Of a DNA stretch of 64,000 bases, positions 12,701 to 27,300 are shown one piece after another (the first letter of the stretch is position 1; each line of letters opens with the position of its first letter). The DNA is from Patiria miniata (taxonomy: Eukaryota; Echinodermata; Asteroidea; Valvatida; Asterinidae), in assembly GCF_015706575.1 (NCBI RefSeq), contig NW_024037074.1:25409334-25473333 (forward strand), in the 5' to 3' direction. The notes beneath the pieces are model-generated. The model ran no database searches. It was not told the origin of the DNA and saw only the letters and a program-made list of their open reading frames with translations. Position numbers and translations under genes: made by a program.

Positions 12701-15301
12701 CATCAAAAAGATAAATTTATAGATGCCAGATGTAACAGGGACAGGAAAAAAATGTGAAACCGAGGCAAATCTAGCATTCCAAGAGCAAAGCAGGACTGTC
12801 CTAAATATTTGAATATTCGATCATCAACTAAATATTCGAATAGCTTTTTGCCGGTTCGAATATTAAAAAAAAATGCATATGTACGTGTACACACAACTGT
12901 GATGTTATTTTAATTGTAAAGTTGAGGCGCTTTATTGTCAGATGCCACTTTTTTGTTGATGGTAACTTTTTTTGTCGACGGTAACTTCTTTTGTCGACGG
13001 TGGTTCATGGTAACCATTCTTTTACCAGGTTAAGCTCTTGACAGTTATAAAATACTGCAAAAAATAATCTTGATCACCACATGCAAATTTTTACCGGTGC
13101 TTTGCGTGAATTTTTGACTGGCGCAACACGCAGTTGCAGCTGGCACGTGTAAAACTGGATTGGCAAGTTTTGAATCATGGAATATTTGGTCAAATGCAGT
13201 TGTGAATAATCACAAACAAAATTATTTAAAAAAAACGGACAATGTTCAAAGAAAACACCAATATGAAGTTCTATGCACTTTTCTTGGCCTCCTTTGGTGA
13301 AAATGCAAAATTATCAAGTTTGGGCAATTTAGTGCCTTTTTTTTTACCGTGCACATACATTGTACACTTAGGATGTACGGTAAATACATACTTTATACTT
13401 AATGTGTTTTATAGCATGGCTGTAGAACTTGTGAAATTCTATATGAAGAGCATTGCCACTGCGCTGTGTTATCAGTTATGTGTTAATTGCCCGCACCACC
13501 AATACCAAACTGCTGCATATTGCTCACCAAGTCAGAAATTGCCATATTACATGCAACGGCTACATGTACACAATGTGAGTGGAGAAAAAAAACAGTTATG
13601 AGTAAAGTGTGTCCAAATTCATGATCCCACCACTCCAATGCTGCCTATAGACTCTGTGCATATCTCAACTGCCCTTTGCGGTGAAAATGTAAAAAATACA
13701 TGATGATGGAACAGTTAAGTGACTTTTTCGACCAACGTTTCCCCACATGGCAAATGCTCTCATAAAGATGTTACGGATTTCTGAACGTTCAGATGAAAAA
13801 TTGGCTGTGCGCGCTTGGGGCAATTTGCATGCATGAACTACATTGTAGCGCATGCACGCACTTGAATCCTTCATCGGCCTCTGTGGGTAGGCCACGGAAC
13901 GCCATCATGCACAGAGTCTATAGAAAGAAGTCCAGAAGCCCAGCAAAAGTCAGAAGCTAAAGCAGCACTAAACAATGCCCACGACAAAGAGATATGGGCT
14001 CCGTGCACAAGTACCCCCTCACCGGCAAGAAACGGAGAGTTGGGGGAGACCATCAGGTGAGACATTCAAACGCATCGCAGACAATGCTCACATGAAGGCA
14101 TTATGGCTTTGTGCACATTCAGGATAAAATTAGTTGTGCGTACGTCGTGCTATACGCGCGCAAACCAGTACGCGCACACGGTGTGTCCCGACCAACGGGC
14201 TCTCAAAAGTGGCAAAAATACGCCCTCTCTGTTGGAGCACGGAGCCCATAAGCCCCAAGTCCATATTTGCTCACTGCATCTGGTTATTAAGCTGTGCACC
14301 TGTTACATGTACCAGTGAAATAACCCATGGGTGCAGTGATGCATGGTTTAAGTAGGCACAAAAAGCTCATGATATGGTGAATATCCCATCCTGTGGAATG
14401 ATACAAAGACTGCAAATATGACAAATGCGAGCTGAAGGCAATAAGGTCAAACTTGCCACATTTCCACCCTTCTGAGGTTGGCCTGGGTCGTTCTCGTGGT
14501 GATGGGATTGCTGCTGCTGCTGCTGCGGCTTAGGAGTTTGTTGTTGATCCTTGCCTTCGGATGGCTGTTGCTGCTGTCCTTGACCGTCCTGTGACTGAGG
14601 TTGTTCTTGTTGCTGTTGTTGCTCATTGCCTTGCTGCTGCTGGTCTTCGTGCTTTTGCTCTGAGCTGTGAAGCTTTTCTTGCTGCTGCCCTTCCTCTTGC
14701 TGTTCCTCAATGCTGTGTTCTTTTTGCTGTTCCTCATCTTGCTGCTGTTCTTTGTCTTGCTTCTGGTTCTGCACAGTGCTGAGTTGCTCTTGCTGTTGCT
14801 GTTCTTGCTGCAGTTTATCTTGCTGCTGCTGCCCTTCCCGCTGTTGCTGTTCTTGCTCCTGTTTACTTTCCTGCAGCGTTGGCCCTGCCTGTTGCGCCTC
14901 AATGCTGTGCGGTTCTTGCTGTTCCTCGTCCTGCTGCTGTTCTTTGTCTTCCTGCTGAGGTTGCTCTGTGGTGAGCTGTTCTTGCTGTTTATGTTCTTGC
15001 TGTTGTTTATCTTGCTGCTGCTCTTTCTGTTCTTGCTGCGCCGTGTGCTGTTCTTGCTGCTGTTTCTCTTTGCTTAGCAGCTCTTCCTGCTGCTGATGTT
15101 CTTGCTGTTGCTCTTCTTGTCCATTGCCTCCCTGCTGCTGCCCTTCCTGTTTCATCGGTTTTTGCTGTTGCTCATATTCTTGCTGATGTAGATCCTGCTG
15201 TCCGTCTTGTTGATGTGGCGCCAATGTAACCTTCTGTTTGTTGTGGTGTTGCTCTTGTTCTCCATGCTGGTTTATTTCTTCCAACTGTTGCTTATTTGTG
15301 A

Positions 15302-15332
<31 letters not shown>

Positions 15333-18300
15333 AGGTTCTTTTTGCCGCTGGTCTGTATGTTCCATTTTATTCTGTCTGTTTACCAGTTGGTCGTGTTCCC
15401 TTTCACGAGAATGAGATTGTTGCTGACTTCGTTGAGATTTCTGATTTGCACCTTCTTGCCCAGTCTCGACAACCTACAAATTAACAATTAGTGAATAAAT
15501 ACCGGTACCTCACAATGCTTCTGTTTTTGGTTCATCCTCAAAAACAAATTCAAGGGGTATGGTTAGGGTTTGGCAAACCTCTTGAGAAAGAAATAAGGCA
15601 CAAATCTTTAGAATACAGAAACGAATGGAGAGAGGGCAGGACTGATAATTAAAACTCAGATTTTTACACATCTCCCTAGGTATGCATTGGTCCAATGCAA
15701 ACTTTGGGCAGTGACATTGAAAATGCCAACAATCGTGTTTGCACAAAACATAAATCTTATGTAAGTTTGAGTACTACATGTATTTGGAAGTCTCTTACTT
15801 AACCCTAAAGGGGCCGGGGGGGGGGGCGGAATCCGGCCCCCCTCGACTTTTTCCGCGATAGCCTTTAAAAAAAAAATGTTCGCGACCCGAGCTTTTGTGA
15901 CTTTTTAGCCTCGAGCCTTGCGCATCTTTTGACACCAAAAACTTGGCTTGATCGCATCACAAATGTCAATGTCTGCAATTACACCTGCGTAGCTAATGTG
16001 GAACTAAATGCTTTTGAAATGGACATTTCTTTTTTCATAAACTATTTTGATTTTTAAACCAAGCAAATGTTATAAACAATTTCTACAAAAAGTTTTACAC
16101 ATCAAAATGTAAAAAAAAAAAATCACAGTTTTTTGAAAATGAGCAGAGCAACATGTGATGCCTTGAGCAACATTAAATGTGAAAGAATATAGACAATCAA
16201 TATTGAATATTGAAATTAAAGGAAATTGAGATAAAAAGGGTTCAAAAAATGAAAATTCAGCTTTGAATCCTACAAGCCGTAGCAGTACATGTAGTCCATT
16301 GTGCTCTTGTTTACGCAAACTGGAAAACAAAATTACACAAACAAAAGTGATTTTTTTTTATTGGTTGGGTTGATGCAAATGCAGAGAAGTAGAGCGTGGT
16401 TAATTTTTATCCCGTTGAAAAATGACGATATTGATCAGCAAGGTCCACGGGCGGGCATCTCCAACAGCTGGCTCTCAGCAACAACGATGCAATCTGAATG
16501 GTACAGCAGCTGGGCAATGTTTTCAGCGGATGACGGAAAAAGCACAGCATTGACGTGTCCTGTTCCACGAAGGCATGGGCTCATACCATCCAAAAGACAA
16601 TGTTCAGCCATGATGACGACAGCAATGAGGATCCATTTTTCTGTTCATGTTTGTTGCCGGCCAAGTCTGTGTGGTCCATTGTGCAAGACTCCTATATGAA
16701 AGTTCAAGCTCACATCTGGCATTGTCGCAGCGTTATGGGTGTACTTTCAATGAAAGCTGCGTGACTTCGCTTACAAAGTCTCTTTTACATTTGCACTTCA
16801 ACTTATTTTTAAGTATTAATAAAACCATTTTTGACCAAAATATTAAACTTTGACAGGTGGACGCAATGGTGAAGGATGAGTTTGGAAGAAAAAAAATTAG
16901 CTTTAAAAATATTTCCACTTGTGCATGATGAGTTGATTTTGATAGGAGGCATTAAAAAAGTGCATGGTAATGAGTGCTGACATTCGTGATTCTCCTGTGG
17001 GATGATCCGATGATGTGATGCACCATGTTTTATGGTCAAGGATATTTGTTTAACTTGCCACCTTTGATGTGTCTAACTGCTGTTGCTGGCCGACATGCTG
17101 TTGCTCTTGTTCAAGTTGCTGCAGCTTGTCTGCAGTCTGCTGCTGCTGGTATTCTTGTTGCTGCTGCTGATCTGTCTGCTGTTGCTGTTGTTGATCTTGT
17201 TCCACTTGCTGTTGTGGGTGTTGTTGATATTCAACCTGCTGCTGCCCTTGCTGCTGCTGATATTCTTGATGCTGTTGCTGTTGCTGTTGTTGATCTTGCT
17301 CCACTTGCTGCTGCGGGTACTGTTGATATCTAACCTGCTGCTGACCCTGCTGTCCCGGATATTCTTGATGCTGTTGCTGATCTGTCTGCTGCTGCTCTTC
17401 TTGCATGTCTTGTTTGCCAGGGTGTATGTGCACTAGTTGCTGCAGTTGCTGCTGTCTGTCTTTAAACTCTTGAAGATGTTGCTGATGCCGCTGCTGTAAA
17501 TCTAGGTTCATGCTTACCTGATTCTGCTGTTCCTAAAAAACCAGTCGCAGCAGCATAATCATCACTTCAAAATTGAGAAGTTATGTTAAGGGTGTACATT
17601 TGTCTTGGTAAAGTCAAAAGAGGACTACTTCAGTCGAGAAAATAAAACTTTGTTGAGCTTATGGAAATTCACAATTATGAGGTACCATATTTGACTTGCA
17701 CCATTTTGCTCCCTTGTACTTAATTCCAACCAGGATAAGTTCTTGTTTTCTTGGATTTTTTAATGTATTTGTCTACTCTTTCTAAACTTGAATGTTACTG
17801 TGTTCACGTTGACCCAAGGCATGAAATGAGTTAAACACAGACATGTGGGTTGGAAGGTGAACAATAAAGTTTCCATTTGGTACATGTACAGTGGAACGTC
17901 GCTATATACTGAACACGGCTATACCAAACATTCGGCTATACCGAACATCATCCTTGGCTCCCGATTTTAATGCATAAAACGTACCGAACACTGTTGTTGA
18001 AAAATGTCAACAGAAGAGCAAGAAATAGATACTACTTCCCCAAGATATAGAAGGGAAAAGCCAACCGTGTAATCTGAAAATCTTTATTATTACATGATTC
18101 AATAGTCGCATGTGTTCAAAGTCATCTTTCAGTAACTACCAAGGCATACAGGGTGAAGTTCTGCTTACGGAATTGAAAAGATGAATGGACAAGTTTGGCA
18201 AATCAGCGCGTGGTTTGGAAACCAGCGCGGGGTTTGGAAATGAACAATGGTCAGAAGAGGGCACCACTTGTGTGTGAAAAACCACTTGCTGGTAAGTATC

Positions 18301-21300
18301 GGCTTAAAATTGCTATACCGAACGATTGCTATTACGAACAATTTCTATGGATCCCACAATGTTCGTTATAGCGACGTTCCACTGTATTTGTTGAACATCG
18401 AACTGCATTTCTGGGGGATTTTTGTGGATTGTGTGAGACGATCAAATCTTGAGGACTCTGAGAATATATTCATCATGTATCATCCATTTTTGAAGTCACT
18501 CCTACCTGTCCAGTACCAGGTTGTTGCTGTTGCTGCTGGTCCTGTTGCTGTTCGTACTGTTGCTGCTGCTGTTGCTGCTGCGGCTGATATTGCTGTTGTG
18601 GTTGATATTGCTGCTGTTGATTAGTGTCTGGCAGCTGTTCATGCTGCTGTTGTTGCTGTTGTTGCTGTTGCATTGTCATTCGTAGCTGCTGCTGCAAGTT
18701 CTGGACATTGTTCTGGCATGTATTCAAGGATTCCTGACATTTTTGGGCCTCAATTTGCCTTGTTTGGACCTGCAACACAAACAAGCCAGTGCTTTAGTAA
18801 ATTGAAAGAGTCTGAAATTAGTCACAGGCTTTGAAGTACACAGTAATAAGAAAGTATACAATAATAAGCATAGTTACAGTCTCAGTGTAAAATGTAGTCT
18901 AGGGGCTAGATGTTGTTAATGGTTTGATACGCATAACCCGCCACCGCGAGAGGGCCCTATCACGACCAACCAATATCACCCACAGACTTGTCAGAACAAC
19001 GTCTAGGGAAACTGCTGAAATCTCCCCCCGAAAAATGGGGGAAACTAGTGCGCATGCGCGACTTCTGCACGCAACTACGGTCCATCTTCAGTCCTACGCA
19101 TACTACACATAACAAAAGAGCTGACCAGTGAAGCTGCACAAATGTCTTGCTGCATCTTTTATTGCATTTGAGAGTTTGCGTCGGAACTACTATCCTTTCT
19201 TTGAATTGCGCGCTGCATATATTAGGCCAAACAGTGCGAGCGTATTACACAACCAACACGAATTTCCCTAGACGTTGTTCTAACAAGTCCATGGGCGATA
19301 TTAGTTGGTCATGATAGCGCCCTCTGGCGGCGGCAGGTTATTGCGGTCGCGGGTTATCGCGTATCAAACCATTAAAGGGAATGTACATCATTGGCCTTTG
19401 CTGTAATTTTTCAGAAATGAACTATTTGAGGGGTTACTATAATAGATCAAATATTGTTACACTGACATGTTTGAAGTTTTGTGTTCGAAAATGCTGGAAA
19501 AACCAAGAAAAACACAAATGGTGGAGTAGTCTGGTTCCCTGACTCCACTAAAGATAAAATTGATCAATTTATAGATGCCGGAAAATTGTAAGGTAAGGGA
19601 ACCAGTCCACCTGGCCTGCACCCGTTCATAAACATGTAACCAATAGCAAATAAAATTTGGACTGAAAAAAATGGTGAATTTGGAGGAGAAGTTGAAAAAT
19701 AGTTAGGTTTTTCCAACGGTGGTCGGCCGACCACCGTTGGAAATTTATACAAAAATACCATTTTCTTGAAAATGACTTCACACCAGGTGCCATAATTTTA
19801 CAGGATGCTTTCGACTGTCATTTACCAACATCCTAGTAAGCTATTTCGTAAAAACTTTGTAGTTCTATTTTTCGATGTTTGCAAATGTTGTATATTCCCT
19901 TTAACAAATCAAACCTTTAACAACGGCTAGCCCCTAGACTATGTAAAATGTTTACATGTGACCTGCTTTGGCAAAGTGAAAGTAAAGTGGGAAAAACCTG
20001 AACTCTCAATGTCAGGCATGTCAGGGAACAAAATAGTACCAAACCTTTCTCTCTCATACACTATGACACTACCTGCATACAGAGAGGTCCCCACAAAAAA
20101 ATGAATGGCATACTTCCACTAGCCTGAGACTCCAACCACATATACCAATGCATGAAGAATCTTTTTGGAAGAGAAATGAAACCAAGATCGCCCGATTCAG
20201 TCCCCATTCAGTCGGGTGGCATGGGTGGCTTGTGCGTAAAGCGCTCGCCTCTCACCAAGGTGACCACGGTTTGAATCCTGGCCGCGGATTCTGGCCTATT
20301 TGAGTAGAGTTGTGTGTTGGTTCTCTCCTGTGCCATGAGGGTTTTCTCTGGGCCCTCCGGTTTTCCTCCCTCGAGAAAAATCAAACACTTTCGATCTCAG
20401 GCTGTGCTCCGTGGTCATATATGGGTCGGTGTGGCCGGCAGCCATAGGCGCCTTTACGTGCCAGCAGCCCGACCATGTTGTAGCCGCTTCTTCGCAATTC
20501 AGTATCCCAGCCGCCAGTAAGTATGATTAGCCTCCCGAATTATTATATTATTATAATAGTTGTTGTTCAAGAGCCTATTTTGTGAAGCAAGGTGGGGGTC
20601 ATTGCTGTCCCGATGAATTACTAAACCGCGGACAGGAATTCAACTTACATTGTAATTGATAGATGGATTGTTATAAATGTAATACTACCCACATGAAAGA
20701 AGTATGCTTCACAAAATAGGCTCTGCTGCAAATACCAATGAATACTACTGGACTGAATCGGGATATTTTGGTATCACAATTCTTCTAAAAGGATTCTCCA
20801 TCCATTGGTACAAGTGGTTTGAGTCTCAAGGTAGTGGAAGTATGCCCTTCCAGTTTTTTTTACCACCCTGTGTAGACATTTTATCAATTTCAGTCTTTAA
20901 GGGTGCACACCTGTAACTAGGCCTAAACCCATCCGCCGAACTCATGAATAAAAGTTATACCCTCAAAATATATTTTATATTAGAGAGTTCTCTCTGTTCC
21001 CCATAACATTGGGGAATTGAAGAGATATGGCAATAAACCTCTGGCCCGGACTTGGGGCTTCCAATTCGGAGCATTTCGGATACAATTGGGCTCAAAAGTG
21101 GTGCTTTTTTGCCATGTTGTGGAGGCATTGTTTTTCAAGATGGCTACCATTCTGCTTTGGGGGAAAAAAGGGGTTGTCTTCTTTGGGCGCGAATTTCTCA
21201 AAAAGTCAATGGTCAACCCACCAAAAAATGAAAAGAAATTGAAAGATGACATGTTGATCATCATTTTTCTGTGCAGCTTTAATACCTGTGAGAGTTTTAA

Positions 21301-24300
21301 GTATTTTAAAAAGAATTTTGAAGTATGGGCATTTAGCACTAGTGTCTATGGGACTTTTTTTCACTGTTGCACCTTTAAAACTGAGAACAACTCCAAACTG
21401 AAATTTGTGACTGAATCCTCATTCTGCAGTAATGAGTCACCGTTACATGTAGGAGCCAGATGACATGAGTACTCTGTGACTGACCTGTGCTTTTATGGAG
21501 TTCAGCCTGTCGTTCAGGACCTCCTTGTCTTCTAAACACTGGCGGTTGTTGCTCTCAAGGAGCCCTTGCTGCGAGCGAAGATTGTTCATCTCTTCTTGAC
21601 GTTTGGCTGTAATTAAGTCATCCTCTTCAATTAATTTGTCGTACTTAGCTGAAATTGACCAAAACAAAACTGTAAATATGGAGTGGTAGTTCCACTGATG
21701 AAAGAAAAATTACGCAACACTGCTAAATACTGAAGTATTCCTCAACCAATTTATGCATGCAGTAAGCATCAGCTCAGAGCCAATCACAAGCAATGTGTCT
21801 CCCAGACCAAAAGAGTCTGACCATTCTGACAAAATCTTAGGTTAGGTACATGTAGCCGCCACGGCTACAAATAAATATTATGGCCCTTTCTCAAAGCTCA
21901 GCTTCCTTTCCGTTTGGGCTTCATCATTAACCCTAACCGCCCTGAATCCTCCAAAATCCTTTTTGCAAATTGGAGGAATTTGCAGGATTGAGGTTACATG
22001 GCCAAAGTGCGTTGCTGATTTCGGAGTACGCACTGTGTCAAGGTCTTGGGCCGGACCTTGTGTTGTTTATGCTCAGCCGTGCATAAATTTAGTCCTTGAT
22101 TATACTTGACATCCTCCGCACTGCTCCAGGATGTCACTGCCTCTGCCTCAGCCTATTGACAGTCATAGCCGGAGGATTTTGCAGGATTCAGGCAGTGGTC
22201 ACCCCTCCATGGACCATATTCAAGAAACCACGGAGGAATTTGCAGGATTGAGGCTATATGCTATTTTTCCATGAGGCCAATTGGAGGATTTTGCAGGATT
22301 GAGGCTACATCCTAGCAAAAAGGCCTAGGGAGTTAGGGTTAAGGCCTTGAATGTTCCGACCAAATAAAATAAAACAAAAATAATTGCTCGCTTGGATAGC
22401 AAAACATTGACTGATGTTGAGCTGGAATCTCCAAAGTTTGGGACCCAAACATCAGGCAATGCCCGAAATGGAGACAAAGCCGACTTTTGGAAAAACCCCT
22501 AGGTAACCGTCGTCAGATTAGACACAGCAAAACTCGCCCCTCATACGATCCGAGTGCATAGTTGAGGCACAAAGTCGCAATTGAGTTTCAAAGTTTTTAA
22601 ACGCAAACAACGAATATATTAACTCAACATTTTTAATAAGCATTGCTGTTCCTCAATCAAAGTGTTTTGGGACGATTTCTGAGACATGTTTTAGCGTAAG
22701 AAGTTCGTAAGTTCAACCATAGAGCAAGGAACATGGTTCAGCCTTTGTCGTGTCAATGTTCTAACGCTTCTCCGTGGTTCATCAGTTGGCCTCTTGCGGC
22801 GATATCAAGTGAAAAATCGTCAACTTCCCCATGGTTTTTCACAAAGAATTCCCTGAATGTCATTTTGAGATTTCACTGGAAGACATTTCCTTTTTGTTTT
22901 TGGAAAATGTTCACATTCTCCGATATCTAGAGCAAATTGCAGTCTTGTGTGCACGTGCACGAGACCCGAACGAAAGCCACAAAAGACTAGTGGCCGTCCG
23001 ATCCGATCATTGGTAGAATATCGCATAACAAATTTTCCTAACGCGATGTCAACTAAGACTTGCTTTGAGCAACCTTAAAGCGTTTAGTTTTAAAAAAAAT
23101 CATTAGGACACTTTGCTTCCACGATTTCTCCCACAATTTCAAGCAAACATTTCATTTCATGGTGTCCCTAGGCTCGAAAGTCTGTGCGGCCGTGTAACTC
23201 ACGGTCAACCAATAGAATTACTTGTTGGGCACAGACATTGCCATGGGGATTTCCCCTGGCACGCAATACCGCGCTTTTTGCACACACGTGTGTACGTACA
23301 GAGGAACATGAGACACACGAACCATACTTTTTGGACTGCGTTGCAATGACGATTACGTGACGAAGGACCCAAGTGGTCTAGGTACAACGTATGTATTTTA
23401 AAAGTAAATGCAAACTGATGTTAGACAACGATTTCTTTCGGATAATGCCTAAAAAAAAACACTTGCTAATAAATGCCTAAAATGGTTCTGGCTGTCGGCC
23501 ATTTTGACCGATTCTGATCGTAAGTCGGTATCGTAATATTTTTTTCCCCAAATAACCAATAAAATTGTGTGAGGTCGCATTTTACCACTTTCAAAAATAG
23601 GATCGGTCGGGTGACCTGAACCAAAGACATTTTTTTGTTTGGTCTTATTGTCCAAACAATATACAGTGTATTCAAAATTATATTTTTAGCCCAAACATTT
23701 TGTATTGTAAAATTGTATTCCCATTTTTTTTTATCTTCTCAAAGTTACGTGCTCAGGATGTGAAATAGTCTCCTTGTGAGCTCTCAAAGAAAAAGACAGC
23801 GCCAATTAGTTTGCAATACAAGAACAGTAGAGTATCTGAGCCTTAAACCCTTTCGTGCACAGAGTTGTCGCTAGCAACCGCCCAAGGTTTCGTCATACAT
23901 ATTGTAATTGGTGTATCTAACCAAATAATTTGTGCACCAAAGATTCAGTATATTTTTGTCTTACCTTTACATTCTTGTAATAGTTGTGCTGTGACAGATA
24001 AGTTGCCCTGTTTTATTTGCTGTGTGAAAACAAACAGAAAAAATAAGAATTACACCTACATGAACATGTGTGTAAAATATGAAAAGGCTATGATATGATT
24101 CTTCCTGAATCTATCCAGCACTAGTTCAAAGGCACACAACAGCAATTGTACATATTTGAATGAAATGGAACATCAGAACACTTGGTTGTTTTTAGCTGAA
24201 CTTAAACCCAACCTGCCCAAATCCTCCAAAATGTTTTTTGCAAAATTGAGGATTTTACAGGATTGAGGCTATACATGTATGGCAAATGTGTGGCTGATTT

Positions 24301-27300
24301 TGGAGGATGCACGGTGTCAAAGTCATGGGACGGACGTTCTGTTGTTCCATATGCTCAGCCGTGCATAAATTTAGGCCTAGACTACTTAAAATCCTCTGCG
24401 CTGCTGCAGGATGTCACTGGCTCTGCCTCAACATATTGACAGTGATTGCTGGAGGATTTTGCAGGATTGAGGCAGTATGCAATTTTTACATGGAGGCAGT
24501 TGGAGGATTTTGCAGGATTGAGGTTGCATCCTAGCAAAAGTGCCGAGGGAGTTAGGGTTAAATATTGTAACAATTAAAACCAAACATAACCGGTCGTTAG
24601 ATTTGTGAGCAAATATGGGAATGTACGGGAATGTCATCAGCACTGCCTCAACCCATCAACAGTGATTGGTGGAGGATTTTGAAGGATTGAGGCAATGGTC
24701 ACCTCTCCACTGAACAAATTCCAGAAATAACGCTTAATTTTGGAGGATGGAAGCTGAATCCATTTTTTACATACTATGGCGACAATTGGAGGCTTTTGCA
24801 GGACTGAAGACGCTTCCTACCCAAACGGGCCTATGGGGCTAGGATTAAAGTACCAGTACCAAGGAGAATTCAGATTTCTGGAAGGTTACTAGAACAAAAC
24901 TTGTCCTCACAAATTGGCCCTCCAGGTCAGTCTTGTGTTCTTGGCAGACATTGAGGTTGGTGGTGAGCTGCTGGTTCTGGGTGCGTTTGCTGTCGAGCTC
25001 CAGCAGGCATTGCTGCCTCTGCATGCCCAGGGCATCCTTCTCTTGTCGGAAGCTGTTGATGAGCCGGTTGGATTCCGTGATTTGCATCTGTAAGGCCTCA
25101 CTGCGCTTCTCTAAGTGTATCTGTAAAGGCAGATAAACGACAAAATAACACCAATTGGGACAATGAATGCGGTTTTAGGTGAAAAGGTAGGAAATTGGAA
25201 AATGGCAAGGCCTCAGGCCTGCAACAAACATTCAGTTATTTGTTGTATTGCTATTCAGTTCCATTTTTTCAGCTTGAATAATTAAAAATCGCTGCCCGCA
25301 TACAGGGTGCACCATTATTTTCAACATGTGAGACCCTCATCGTTGGAAATGTATTTTTCCCTGCTACCCATCTGACCTCTGGACCTGGACAATCCATAAT
25401 CCAAGTAATAAAAAAAAACTGGCCTCTGCATTTGTAAAAAACCAATCAGCCATTTGAGTAATCAAAACATTAACAACAAAAAGGAAACCATTCATTGGTA
25501 CCAGTAACAAAAATAATCAGTTACATGTACTTTCAGGCCTAGGATGGTAAGCCTTATATTATTTCAAAGACACCCCCCCCCAAAAAAAAAAACCCAAAAT
25601 TTAGGAAAACGAATGACACTGTTCTAATACATGTATGAGAATTCCTAAAAATATATAAAAAATCTCCCTGATTTTGTAAAACCCTGGTACCCTATTTGCA
25701 ATTTGTATTGTGTGTGTCAGATTATATTTCATAATAATTCCCCCCCCCCTGCTTCTTATGGCGGCAGTGATGGTGTTGATAGTGGCGGTGACAGTGGTCA
25801 TGGTGGTGGTGTTGTATCATAGTATTCATACTCTACAATGCTGTATGTTAGCAATGTCTGAATGGATTATTCATTGTAAAAGCCACATACATGTGGGCAC
25901 AACAGAGACTACTTATGCACTGGAACTTTTCATTTTTAGCCACGGGATAGCAGCTCAACACATCATCACGTCTCACCGTTAGTCCGTTAGTTAACACATG
26001 TACACGTATGTAGTTAGTAACAAACGTTGATATTGTCTACATGTAAATGGTATATATTTTGACTGATTTCAACCAAACTTTAATAAAAGTACTCAATATC
26101 AGTAGCCCAGCCCCAACATGTCACATGACCAAAATGGGGTCAAAGGTCATCATGGAGTCACTGGGGTCAATAAGTTTTTACTCAAAACACTACTCCTACC
26201 AGAAATTACATGGCACAATCACGTCACGTGACTCATGCATGAACACGAATTTGTTGGCCCGCAACTTCTGAGATTGAGCTTGTATTGTTTACAAGTTCAT
26301 GTACATCAGGTACTCCATTGGATAACCACTCTTTTTTTTACTAAGGCCAAAAATTTAAAAAAATCGGTCTCTGGTCAGCGCGCGTGTCGATTTTAATCAT
26401 GTGCGTCAACCTTTTTTTTTCTTTCAAATTAACACGGAAGCTACAACAGCCTCCTCAAATTTTTGTACCAAGGAGCACCAAGGAATGGGGAAATTGCTCC
26501 AAGGCAAATGATAAAGGGCACCAAGGCAAATTACGGAGGACACCAATGTATAATGAGGACACAAAAAAGCAAAATAGTACCCACCTTGTCTGTACAATAC
26601 AAGCTTGAAAAAAAAAAAAGCCACCAAAAAACAAAACAAAAACGCGTCGCCGCATCAATTCCGGAACTTCGGTCTGACCAGAGACCGACTATTTTTTTTT
26701 TTGGCCTTATTTTTAGTGATGTGTTTTTCCCCTACCAACCATAACAATGAAAGTGAATGTTCCAGTACGTTACATGGCTTATACTTTTTTTTCAAATAAC
26801 CACTTTTGAAAAAGAAACTGAAAATGTGCTTTGTTACTTATTTTGAGAGTTTGCATTTTATAAAACATACTGCCGATCTAGTCATATTTGTTGAGCGACA
26901 AAATCTGTACATGTAGACTGGAAGATTTAACTGATAATTTGCTATACACCTGGAGACTGTTTTTTGGTGTTCGAGAATGTTAAATAGGAATTCCAACTAC
27001 ATGTACATGTATAACATCTGTACACTAGCGTGACTGGTAAATCTCAGAGCAAAATGCCAGTCTCAGATTTGTTTGCACTTAGGCTTAATATCTATGCTCC
27101 AATATTTGTTCATGGTATAACATCTGGCTCTATTGAATTCTGTAAACAGTGAAACACGTACAACACGCAAAGATAAAATTTGCAGGATGAATTTTTCTGA
27201 TTAATGATGATCAAGGAAAAATCAGAAGCATTTTCAAAGCTGTTGAATGAGCTACGTGAAATTTGTAAATCAGGTTAAGTTGAATTTGAGTTAAACAGAA

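Noticed and set aside
14667..15077. Leu- or Ala-rich ORFs on the plus strand opposite the Gln-rich exons (also at 11186, 17083 and 17025)
   Set aside because: They are reverse-strand shadows of CAG/CAA codons (CTG/TTG read as Leu, GCT as Ala).
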